From the NCBI RefSeq assembly GCF_006438785.1, contig NZ_RCZB01000001.1, positions 817,912 through 881,911 on the forward strand: a stretch of DNA of 64,000 bases, in the 5' to 3' direction. Below the pieces are notes generated by a model. The model was not told the DNA's origin. It worked only from the letters and a program-made list of their open reading frames with translations, and searched no databases. Positions within the stretch are counted from its first letter, which is position 1. Each line of letters opens with the position of its first letter. A program made the translations under genes and the position numbers. This DNA is from Rhodanobacter glycinis. GTDB lineage: Bacteria; Pseudomonadota; Gammaproteobacteria; Xanthomonadales; Rhodanobacteraceae. Shown one piece after another: positions 18,095 to 25,467 of the stretch.

Positions 18095-20514
18095 AGTGCC
18101 ACCAGCAGGGCGAGCACGCGCAGGGCCAGCGCCTTGGGTGTGGTGTCGGCAACGTTGTCGCCAGCCTGTTCGTCGGCGGCGAGTATCGGGCCGACGCAGG
18201 CAGGGCAACCGGCGCGGCAGTCGCAGCGTTCGATCAGGCTGACCGACTGCGCGATCAGATCCTCGCGCCGCTGGAACAGTGGCTCGCTGTGGCCGATGCC
18301 GCCGGGAAACGCGTCGTAGAGATAGACGGTGGGGGTGAACGGCGCATCCGCTGCCAGCGCAGTGGGCTGGCCATCGCTGCCGCGCAGCTGGCCGCGTCCG
18401 CTGATGTCGGCACTGACGAACCAAGCGCCGTCGCCGCTGCCGACGGATTTCTGCAGGTCGCGTGCTTCGGCCATCACCGCCACGGTGGCGACCAGATGCA
18501 GCGCGTTGGCGGCGCCGAGGAAACCGTCCAGCGCCTGCTGGCGCTGCTCGAACGCTGACTCCAGCACCGCCTGTGGCAGCTGCCACCACACCGCGGTGGT
18601 GTGCAGCTCCTGATCGGGCAGGTTGACCGGGCCGTAGCCGATGTTCTCGTGCGAGTAGAAACGGATCTTCTTGTAGCCGGGCACGCGGCGCACCACGTGC
18701 ACTTCGCCGTGGTGCGCGTGACCGCAGCCGGCGTGCGAGCTGTCGAAGCAGTCGAGCACCTTGAGTTTCGTGTAGTCGATGGCGTCGGTGTAGTAGTCGA
18801 CGGTGGTGCGGGTGACGTAAGCCTTGCGGCCTTCCCAGTCCAGCCGCTCGACCTGGTAGGGCGTGGACTGGATCATGTGGATGGCGCCTTCGTACAGGGT
18901 CACGGCAGCGGCGGAGTAATCGACCTCGGCGATGATGGTCTGACGTCCGTTGGTGCGATCGACCACCACGAAGTTGCCGTCGGCGACCGAACGCAGCGAC
19001 ACCGCGATGGCCGGATAACTGTCGGCGATCCATTCCCAGCGATCGCCTTCGCGATGCATTACGCCTTCCTCGCCGAGCAGGTCGAGCCACGGCGTGGCGA
19101 CTTCGGTGCCGAACATCTCGTCGCCGATGAAGGGCAGCTCGAATGCGGCGCAGCGGATGTGGTCGAGCAGGATCAACGGTTGATCTGGCTGGATGCGCGC
19201 GTGTTCCGGCGTGGCGCCCTGGAAAAACTCCGGATGACGCACGAGGTATTGATCGAGCGGATCGGAGCTGGCCACCAGCACGCCGAGCGAGGATTGCTGG
19301 CGCCGGCCGGCGCGTCCGAAGCGCTGCCAGGTGCCGGCCACCGAGCCGGGATAGCCGTTGAGCACGACCACGTCGAGGCTGCCGATGTCCACGCCCAGCT
19401 CCAGCGCCGAGGTGCTGACGATGCCGTCGATGGTGCCGGCGCGCATCTCGCGCTCGGCGGCGCGGCGCTCCTTCGGCAGATAGCCGCCGCGGTAGGCGCG
19501 GATGCGTGGCGGCTTGCGCGGGTCGTGGTCGAACACGTCCTTGAGGTACTTGGTCAGCACCTCGACCATCGTGCGGCTCTGCGCGAACACCAGCGTCTTC
19601 ATCCCCGACTTGATCGCCAGCCGCGCGATGCGGTTGGTCTGCGAGCGGGCCGAGGCGCGCAGGCCAAGATCCGGATTCACCACCGGCGGATTCCACAGCA
19701 GCACGTGCTTGTCGCCGGTGGGCGCGCCGCTTTCGGTGACCGCGGTGACGGCGTCCTCGATCAGCGCCTCGGCGTGCTCCTGCGGATTGCCGATGGTCGC
19801 CGAGCACAGGATGAACTGCGGGGTCACGCCGTAGAACGCGCAAACGCGTTTCAGCCGGCGGATCACGTTGGCCACGTGCGAGCCGAACACGCCGCGATAG
19901 GTGTGCACCTCGTCGATCACCACGTAGCGCAGGTTCTCGAAGAACTGCGCCCACTTGGTGTGATGCGGCAGGATCGCCTGGTGCAGCATGTCCGGGTTGC
20001 TGACCACGATGTCGCCATGCAGGCGGATCGCCTGGCGCGCATCGCCGGGCGTGTCGCCGTCGAAGGTGAACGCCTTGACGCCCAGCGCACCGGCCTGGTT
20101 CAGCTCCAGCAACTCGGCGACCTGATCCTGTGCCAGCGCCTTGGTCGGGAACAGGTACAGCGCCTTGGCATGGTTCGTCATCGCTGCGGTGATGACGGGC
20201 AGGGTGTAGCACAGCGATTTGCCCGAGGCAGTGGGCGTGACGATGGCCACGTGCGCGCCCGCCTGCGTGGCCTTCCATGCTTCGGCCTGGTGGCTGTAGA
20301 GCTGGTCGATGCCGCGCGAGCGCAGGGCCTGCGCGAGTGCAGGCGGAAGGTCATCCGGCAGGGGCGCGTAGCTGCCGTCCCGACCGGGCACCACGAAGGC
20401 ACCGGTGATCCGCGCGGCATAACGTTTAGACAGGCGCTGCGCCAGCGAGCGCCCATCGCCGGGATCGCGCAGCACGAGTTCGTCGGTGGCGTAGCGGTCT
20501 GGCAAGGCGTTCAT
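18091..20514 (-). CDS. YprA/MrfA-like DEAD/DEAH helicase with DUF1998-type C-terminus
   Basis: 807 residues from the ATG at 20514 (MNALPDRYATDE); the frame runs back to 20601 without a better ribosome site. Helicase motifs: Q-region LYSHQAEAW, Walker A TPTASGKS, DEVH box, SATIGNP, TSALELGVDIG and QRFGRAGRR. The C-terminal domain ends with a CxxxCxxC cluster (CRAGCPACVGP), the zinc site typical of the DUF1998 tail in MrfA/Hrq1 helicases. The family unwinds 3'-5' and acts in repair of crosslinks and bulky adducts. It is translationally coupled to the exonuclease gene. Confidence 0.88.
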   Translation of the reverse strand: MNALPDRYATDELVLRDPGDGRSLAQRLSKRYAARITGAFVVPGRDGSYAPLPDDLPPALAQALRSRGIDQLYSHQAEAWKATQAGAHVAIVTPTASGKSLCYTLPVITAAMTNHAKALYLFPTKALAQDQVAELLELNQAGALGVKAFTFDGDTPGDARQAIRLHGDIVVSNPDMLHQAILPHHTKWAQFFENLRYVVIDEVHTYRGVFGSHVANVIRRLKRVCAFYGVTPQFILCSATIGNPQEHAEALIEDAVTAVTESGAPTGDKHVLLWNPPVVNPDLGLRASARSQTNRIARLAIKSGMKTLVFAQSRTMVEVLTKYLKDVFDHDPRKPPRIRAYRGGYLPKERRAAEREMRAGTIDGIVSTSALELGVDIGSLDVVVLNGYPGSVAGTWQRFGRAGRRQQSSLGVLVASSDPLDQYLVRHPEFFQGATPEHARIQPDQPLILLDHIRCAAFELPFIGDEMFGTEVATPWLDLLGEEGVMHREGDRWEWIADSYPAIAVSLRSVADGNFVVVDRTNGRQTIIAEVDYSAAAVTLYEGAIHMIQSTPYQVERLDWEGRKAYVTRTTVDYYTDAIDYTKLKVLDCFDSSHAGCGHAHHGEVHVVRRVPGYKKIRFYSHENIGYGPVNLPDQELHTTAVWWQLPQAVLESAFEQRQQALDGFLGAANALHLVATVAVMAEARDLQKSVGSGDGAWFVSADISGRGQLRGSDGQPTALAADAPFTPTVYLYDAFPGGIGHSEPLFQRREDLIAQSVSLIERCDCRAGCPACVGPILAADEQAGDNVADTTPKALALRVLALLVAL

Positions 20515-20666
20515 GGCATGTCCCGAATGAGTCGGGGCATTAGGCCGCGGGCACGTCTCATCGTGTGAGATGGCTGCGCCGTCCTCGAAGCTCGGCGTCA
20601 TCGGTCCGTGGCGCGACGCGCCCGACTTGCGGGGCCGTCAGCACTGGGAGGGCAGACGGCTCCCGC

Positions 20667-20993
20667 TCAGTCCGGCTGCCAGGTGACATCGATGGCGTCG
20701 GTGTTCAGCACGCCGAGCCAGTAGCCGCCCAGACGGATCCGCGCATGGCGGATCCGCTGCGTCGAGAGATCAAGCACGGTGACGTCCATGAAGCTCTGCT
20801 GGTTGCTCGAGGTCAGCCATTGATTCAACGGCGGAAAGAGTTTGCGGCGGGCCTGGAGGATCTTCAGCCCGTTCGCCGCCGCCCACGACGAAAGCATCGC
20901 GTCCTGTTGCCGGAAGTACCAGCGCAGGTAGAACGGCAGCGACAGCAACAGCAGCAACATGACGCTCACGACGAGCAATGTCTCGGCACGCAT
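20667..20993 (-). CDS. Small membrane-anchored hypothetical protein
   Basis: 108 residues from the ATG at 20993, with GGGGA upstream. One N-terminal transmembrane helix (LLVVSVMLLLLLSLPFYLRW) is followed by a short cytoplasmic-type domain (GLKILQARRKLFPPLNQW, IRLGGYWLGVLNTDAIDV). No family is recognised. It lies between the helicase gene and the zinc-ribbon/SPFH operon and is separated from the latter by a hairpin, so it is probably its own transcript. Confidence 0.7.
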   Translation of the reverse strand: MRAETLLVVSVMLLLLLSLPFYLRWYFRQQDAMLSSWAAANGLKILQARRKLFPPLNQWLTSSNQQSFMDVTVLDLSTQRIRHARIRLGGYWLGVLNTDAIDVTWQPD

Positions 20994-21100
20994 CAGGGTC
21001 CCCGGTAATGAATGTCGCGTTGACGCCCGCATGGCGGAGCGGGTCACGCCGATACAGCACGCCGATGCAGATGGTAGTGCCATGGGCTTGCCGCAACGAA

Positions 21101-21130
21101 CAACGGCGCCGCATCGCTGCGGCGCCGTTG
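21101..21130 (-). terminator. Hairpin ending the zinc-ribbon/SPFH operon
   Basis: A perfect 13-bp stem CAACGGCGCCGCA (21101-21113) / TGCGGCGCCGTTG (21118-21130) with a 4-base loop lies 28 bases past the last minus-strand stop. The minus-strand tail is only moderately T-rich. Confidence 0.65.
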
Positions 21131-21158
21131 CTGTGGTGAAGCGATGGATGCGCGCCGC

Positions 21159-21419
21159 TTAACTGGTGTCGCCCTGGATGCGCTGCACGCGCCTGCGGTA
21201 CTCGCGCACATTGTCGCCCCGTATGCGCGTTTCCCGCGTGCCCTTCACCTCGTCGACCTTCTGCTCCGAGCCGGTGACCGGCTTGGCCACGACGGTGGTT
21301 TCGTGTTCGAAGTCGTGGGATTTGTCGGTGTTGCGGTAATACCGGTACAAGGCCCAGTAAAGCCCGGTTGCACCGGCTGGGCCGAGCAGGAGCAGCCATG
21401 TTCCGCCATCGCCGCTCAT
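21159..21419 (-). CDS. Small membrane protein of the SPFH operon
   Basis: 86 residues; the ATG at 21419 overlaps the upstream stop (ATGA). A single hydrophobic helix (TWLLLLGPAGATGLYWALY, about residues 7-26) is followed by a charged tail rich in Arg, Lys, Asp and Glu (TRIRGDNVREYRRRVQR). No family recognised. The four-base overlap shows it is co-translated with the zinc-ribbon protein, so it is likely an accessory subunit. Confidence 0.75.
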   Translation of the reverse strand: MSGDGGTWLLLLGPAGATGLYWALYRYYRNTDKSHDFEHETTVVAKPVTGSEQKVDEVKGTRETRIRGDNVREYRRRVQRIQGDTS

Positions 21420-22720
21420 GACGAGTGCCCCACGAGAAAGAGTGCAATGGCTTCGAGAAAGGTACCGACGGTGAGCGCGGTCATGAGGAGTTTCCACTGC
21501 TGGACGGGCACGCTGCCCATGGTCTCGCCGGTGCGACCGTTCACGGCGATGTAGTGCAGCATGCCGCCGTTGGGGCCCGGCTGGTGGTACGAGTAGAGCC
21601 ATACCGGCAGGTACATCGAGACCCAGCGCGTGCCGTGCACGCTGAGTCGTTCCTGTTCCCAGCGCACGCCGCGATCGTAGCGGGCCACCGATTTTTCGAC
21701 CTGGGCGCGGGCAATCGACAGCAACTCGTCTTCCAGGTGCGGACGCAGTTTTTCCACGTCGAGGTCGCGCTTTTCCGAGGTGATGCCCGCAAGGTAGGAC
21801 GCGTTCCACTTCACCGCGTTCTTGGTATCGAACGGCAGGATCGTGTTGATGATGTTGTTGGTGTTGCTGCGCGTGTCCAGGTTGCCACGCTGGGCGGAGG
21901 ATTCCAGCGGCAGGTCGTCGACGGTGAAGTCCACCTGCCGATCCACCGAGTAGACGTCGGCGTCGTAGTAGGTCTTCTTGTCGTCACCGCTACCTTGCGT
22001 GTATTCGCGCGTCTTGATCTCGCCCTGGCCGGCGACGCTTGCGCTGACATTGCCGTCGACGATCATGTAGGGCAGGTAGACGGCGACGACGTTCTCGGGC
22101 GTGAACTGTTCCTTGAATTCCTTCAGCGCGAACAAGCGCCGCTTGTCCACGAACTGGCGGATGCGCGCGACCGCGTCGTCCTTCTTGATGTGGAAGGGCA
22201 GCACCGCGTCGGGCACGGCGCCGTTCGGGATCTGCTCGTTGACGCCGAAGACGTGGCGGCACCAGTGGCAGCGCGCCGTCATGGCGTTTGCGGTATTGAC
22301 CGTCACCTCGGCGCCGCAGCCGGGGCACTTGAAGGTCATCACGCTGGCCGCATCGGCGGCGATATCCCTGGCACCGGAAGCGATGACGGTGCCCTGGAGC
22401 TGGTCGATGCCCTCGCCGAGACCGAATTCCTCTTCGACTCCCTCGCCATGCCATTCGTTGCGGCAGTACAGACAGATCAGCAGGTCGGTGCCGGGTTTCT
22501 GGCGGATCTCGGTCGAGCCGCATTTCGGGCAGCGGTTGAGGCCGTCCTGGAGTTCAGCGGCCGATGTGTCGATGGCGGCCGGGTCGGGCGCCTGCACTTC
22601 GTCGCGGATCGGCGGTGGCAGGGTGGTCGGGTCGATCGGAAAACTGCCGGGTGGCGGCGGCACATCCTGCGGTGACCCGGGGCCGGTGGGCGGCAGCGGC
22701 GGATTGGTGGCGTTCGACAT
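21416..22720 (-). CDS. TFIIB-type zinc-ribbon membrane protein (YdjG-like)
   Basis: 434 residues. A Pro-rich N-terminus is followed by two zinc ribbons: CPKCGS...CLYC (about residues 64-86) and CPGCGA...CHWC (about 131-153). A long soluble part follows (PFHIKKDDAVARIRQFVDKR, VVAVYLPYMIVDGN) and the C-terminus has one hydrophobic segment (LMTALTVGTFLEAIALFLVG). Architecture and its neighbour (an SPFH protein) resemble YdjG/YdjI of the Bacillus PspA operon, which act in membrane stress. Role here is inferred from that arrangement. Confidence 0.75.
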   Translation of the reverse strand: MSNATNPPLPPTGPGSPQDVPPPPGSFPIDPTTLPPPIRDEVQAPDPAAIDTSAAELQDGLNRCPKCGSTEIRQKPGTDLLICLYCRNEWHGEGVEEEFGLGEGIDQLQGTVIASGARDIAADAASVMTFKCPGCGAEVTVNTANAMTARCHWCRHVFGVNEQIPNGAVPDAVLPFHIKKDDAVARIRQFVDKRRLFALKEFKEQFTPENVVAVYLPYMIVDGNVSASVAGQGEIKTREYTQGSGDDKKTYYDADVYSVDRQVDFTVDDLPLESSAQRGNLDTRSNTNNIINTILPFDTKNAVKWNASYLAGITSEKRDLDVEKLRPHLEDELLSIARAQVEKSVARYDRGVRWEQERLSVHGTRWVSMYLPVWLYSYHQPGPNGGMLHYIAVNGRTGETMGSVPVQQWKLLMTALTVGTFLEAIALFLVGHSS

Positions 22721-22741
22721 GGTGGGGGCGCCGTTTGCGAC

Positions 22742-23893
22742 TTACAGACCGAGGGCTTTGGCTTTTGCCGCGTCGTAGTCGGCCTGCGTGATCAGGCCGA
22801 GATCGAGCATCTCCTTGGCCTTCTTCAGTTTGGCCAGCGGGTCGTCGGCAGCCGGCGCGGCCGGTGCCACCGGCTGCTGCAAGGCGCCGATGCCGCCCAT
22901 CATGCCCGAGGCCATGCCCAGGCCCACCATGCCGGCCGCACCGCCGTTTTCGCCGGCCGACTGCATGCCCGCCGCGACGCTTGCCTGCAGATTGGCATTG
23001 CCGCGTGCACCGGAAAGCGCGTCGGCGCGCTGCACGGTCTTGAGCAATTCGCGCGTGTTCGGGTCGTATTCGATGGAAACGATCGCGGTCTTGACGATGA
23101 CCAGTCCGCGATCGGACTTCCACTGGTAGGCATTTTCCACTGCATCGGACAGGCTCTTGGCGAAACCGATCGAATCCTGCTGCAGCTTGGTGATGCGATG
23201 GCCCTTGTCGGCGTCATTCGAGTACAGGCTGAAGGCGGGTGCGAGCGAGCCCACCACTTCGTTGAAGAGCTGGCTGGCGGCGGCATTGTCGATGTCGGTG
23301 AAATCGAAGACCTGGCCCGGCTGCAGATAGGCGGCCGGCACGAAGTTCTTCACGAACAGGATCGGGTCGACGATCTTCAACGTGTAGGAGCCGCGCGTCA
23401 CCGCGCCGACCTGGGTGTTGAGGAACGCGTCGTCCCAGTAGATTTCCGATTGCGTGCCGAAGCGGTTGTCCGGCAGCTCCTTCAGCGAGACGAAGAAGGC
23501 GGCCTGCTGGGAACCTGGTTGACCGCCGAATTTGAAGCGCTCCCAGCTCTGCTTGACCAGCGAATCGACGATGCCGTCGCCGGAGAAGATCGACTTCGAG
23601 TTGAGGTCGTCCGAGCGCCATTCATAGCCGCCCGGCTCGGCGGCGAAGCCGGTGATCTTGCCATCCTGGAACAGCAGCAGCCCGTAGCCTTCGGGGACGA
23701 CGATCTTCGAACCATTGGTGATGATGTTCGAGGAACCCTTGGTATTCGAACCGCGTCCGGCGTTGCTCCCATGCGGCACAGCGGCGAACAGCGCTACCGT
23801 CGCGGGCAAACCCTCCGGAACCGTGTAGAAGTCCTTCCACTGGTCGGCCAGCACACCACCCACCGAACCCGCCACTGCCTGAAAAAGACCCAT
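22742..23893 (-). CDS. SPFH-domain protein with C-terminal SHOCT (YdjI-like)
   Basis: 383 residues from the ATG at 23893 with GGAGAG 5 bases upstream; the frame runs back to 23935. The N-terminus (MGLFQAVAGSVGGVLADQWK) and the segments VPEGYGLLLFQDGKITGF and YDPNTRELLKTVQRADAL fit the virion-core/YdjI group of SPFH proteins, which assemble on membranes. A Gly/Ala/Met-rich linker leads to a C-terminal SHOCT motif (DPLAKLKKAKEMLDLGLIT). First gene of the three-gene minus-strand operon 23893-21159. Confidence 0.82.
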   Translation of the reverse strand: MGLFQAVAGSVGGVLADQWKDFYTVPEGLPATVALFAAVPHGSNAGRGSNTKGSSNIITNGSKIVVPEGYGLLLFQDGKITGFAAEPGGYEWRSDDLNSKSIFSGDGIVDSLVKQSWERFKFGGQPGSQQAAFFVSLKELPDNRFGTQSEIYWDDAFLNTQVGAVTRGSYTLKIVDPILFVKNFVPAAYLQPGQVFDFTDIDNAAASQLFNEVVGSLAPAFSLYSNDADKGHRITKLQQDSIGFAKSLSDAVENAYQWKSDRGLVIVKTAIVSIEYDPNTRELLKTVQRADALSGARGNANLQASVAAGMQSAGENGGAAGMVGLGMASGMMGGIGALQQPVAPAAPAADDPLAKLKKAKEMLDLGLITQADYDAAKAKALGL

Positions 23894-24111
23894 GACATCT
23901 CTCCGTGATTTGTGGCCGGGCAGGGTACCCGGCATGCTCGGCGCACTATAGCGAGCCGCCCGGCAAAAAAAGAGTGCTTCCGTTCGGACGGTTGGAACGT
24001 CGGTGGCAGGTCAGGTGCAGTTTGCCGGCCGCGCAGGTGGCTGACATCGCGATGTCGCCGGGCGGTGACAGATCACTCAACCGCCTGATATCAGGTTGGA
24101 GAGCATCGTCC

Positions 24112-24146
24112 AAAAAGAAACGGCGCCGTCTTGCAGCGGCGCCGTT
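24112..24146 (-). terminator. Terminator of the beta-oxidation operon
   Basis: The stem AACGGCGCCG (24119-24128) / CGGCGCCGTT (24137-24146), read on the minus strand, is followed by a T-rich run (complement of AAAAAG at 24112-24117). It lies 22 bases after the thiolase stop. Confidence 0.8.
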
Positions 24147-24168
24147 CCTGGTTTTCGGTAAAGCTCGA

Positions 24169-25374
24169 TTACAGCGCTTCGAAGATACCCGCCGCGCCCA
24201 TGCCGGTGCCGATGCACATGGTCACCATGCCGTACTTCTGCTTGCGACGGCGCATGCCGTGCAGCAGCGTGGCGATGCGCACTGCGCCGGTGGCGCCGAG
24301 CGGGTGTCCGAGTGCGATGGCGCCGCCGAGCGGGTTGACCTTGCTCGGGTCGAGGCCGAGGTCGCCCATCACGGCCAAGGCCTGGGCCGCGAACGCTTCG
24401 TTGAGCTCGATCCAGTCCAGCTGATCCTGGGTGATGCCGGTCTGCTTGAGCGCCTTGGGGATCGCTTCCTTCGGGCCGATGCCCATGATCTCCGGGCGTA
24501 CGCCGGCGACGGAGAAGCCGACGAAGCGGGCCAGCGGCTGCAGGTTGTATTCCTTGATCGCCTTTTCGCTGGCGAGCAGCACGGCGCCGGCGCCGTCGGA
24601 CATCTGCGAGGAGTTGCCGGCGGTGACGCTGCCGCCGAACTGGCCGTTGCGGAACACCGTCTTGAGCTTGCTCAGCACTTCCAGTGTGGTGCCGGCGCGC
24701 GGGCCTTCGTCGGTGCCGATGCTGCGGCTGTCGGTGATGATGCCGCGGGTGGCGAGGTTGGGGTAATGGTCATCAAGCAGGAACGGGCTGATCTCGTCGT
24801 TGAACTCGCCGGCGGCCTGGGCGGCAAGCGCGCGGCGGTGGCTTTCCACCGAGAACGCATCCTGCTGCTCGCGGCTGACCTTCCACTGCTTGGCCACGTT
24901 CTCGGCGGTGATGCCCATGCCGTAGGCGATGCCGATGTGTTCGTTGCTGAAGATCGCCGGGTTCATGGCGATCTTGTGGCCCATCATCGGCACCATGCTC
25001 ATGCTCTCGGTGCCGCCGGCGAGCATCAGATCATCCTCGCCGAGACGGATGCGGTCGGCCGCCATCGCCACGGCCTGCAGGCCGGACGAGCAGAAGCGGT
25101 TGATGGTGACGCCGGGCACGGTGTCGGGCAGGCCAGCCAGCAGCACGCCGATGCGCGCCACGTTCATGCCTTGCTCGGCCTCGGGCATGGCGCAGCCGAT
25201 GATGGCGTCGCCGATGCGGTGCGGGTCGATACCGGGTGCCTGCGCCATCACCGCACGGATCACGTGGGCGAGCATGTCGTCCGGACGGGTGTTGCGGAAT
25301 ACGCCGCGCGGCGCCTTGCCGACCGGCGTGCGGGTGGTGGCGACGATGTAGGCGTCTTGCACTTGCTTGGTCAT
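24169..25374 (-). CDS. fadA: Acetyl-CoA C-acyltransferase (3-ketoacyl-CoA thiolase)
   Basis: 401 residues, full family length. The acylated cysteine is C95 in INRFCSSGLQ; the GHPLGATGA histidine motif and the second cysteine in CIGTGMG near the C-terminus are all present. It cleaves 3-ketoacyl-CoA to acetyl-CoA and a shortened acyl-CoA, the last step of beta-oxidation. The ATG at 25374 has GGAG 8 bases upstream. It lies 93 bases after the bifunctional FadN-like gene, with a REP-like palindrome in the gap, and closes the operon. Confidence 0.92.
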   Translation of the reverse strand: MTKQVQDAYIVATTRTPVGKAPRGVFRNTRPDDMLAHVIRAVMAQAPGIDPHRIGDAIIGCAMPEAEQGMNVARIGVLLAGLPDTVPGVTINRFCSSGLQAVAMAADRIRLGEDDLMLAGGTESMSMVPMMGHKIAMNPAIFSNEHIGIAYGMGITAENVAKQWKVSREQQDAFSVESHRRALAAQAAGEFNDEISPFLLDDHYPNLATRGIITDSRSIGTDEGPRAGTTLEVLSKLKTVFRNGQFGGSVTAGNSSQMSDGAGAVLLASEKAIKEYNLQPLARFVGFSVAGVRPEIMGIGPKEAIPKALKQTGITQDQLDWIELNEAFAAQALAVMGDLGLDPSKVNPLGGAIALGHPLGATGAVRIATLLHGMRRRKQKYGMVTMCIGTGMGAAGIFEAL

Positions 25375-25430
25375 GATCTTTGCTCCGTTGCGTCGCGCGG
25401 TTCGCGGCGACGCGCTGTGATTTTCTTTGT

Positions 25431-25458
25431 CGTCATCCCGGTCTTCGCCGGAATGACG
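25431..25458. repeat. REP-like palindrome
   Basis: CGTCATCCCGG (25431-25441) and CCGGAATGACG (25448-25458) form an 11-bp inverted repeat with one mismatch. This is the common extragenic palindrome style of Xanthomonadales. It sits between two genes of one operon and could stabilise the upstream mRNA or attenuate the thiolase. Confidence 0.7.
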
Positions 25459-25467
25459 AGCCTTCGA

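Noticed and set aside
17156..20278. 1040-codon minus-strand frame
   Set aside because: Only its last 313 codons are real (the MrfB-like gene from the GTG at 18094). The rest is the helicase gene read in the wrong frame.
18601..20568. 655-codon plus-strand frame
   Set aside because: Antisense to the MrfA-like helicase, whose motifs I-VI are intact; composition typical of a shadow frame.
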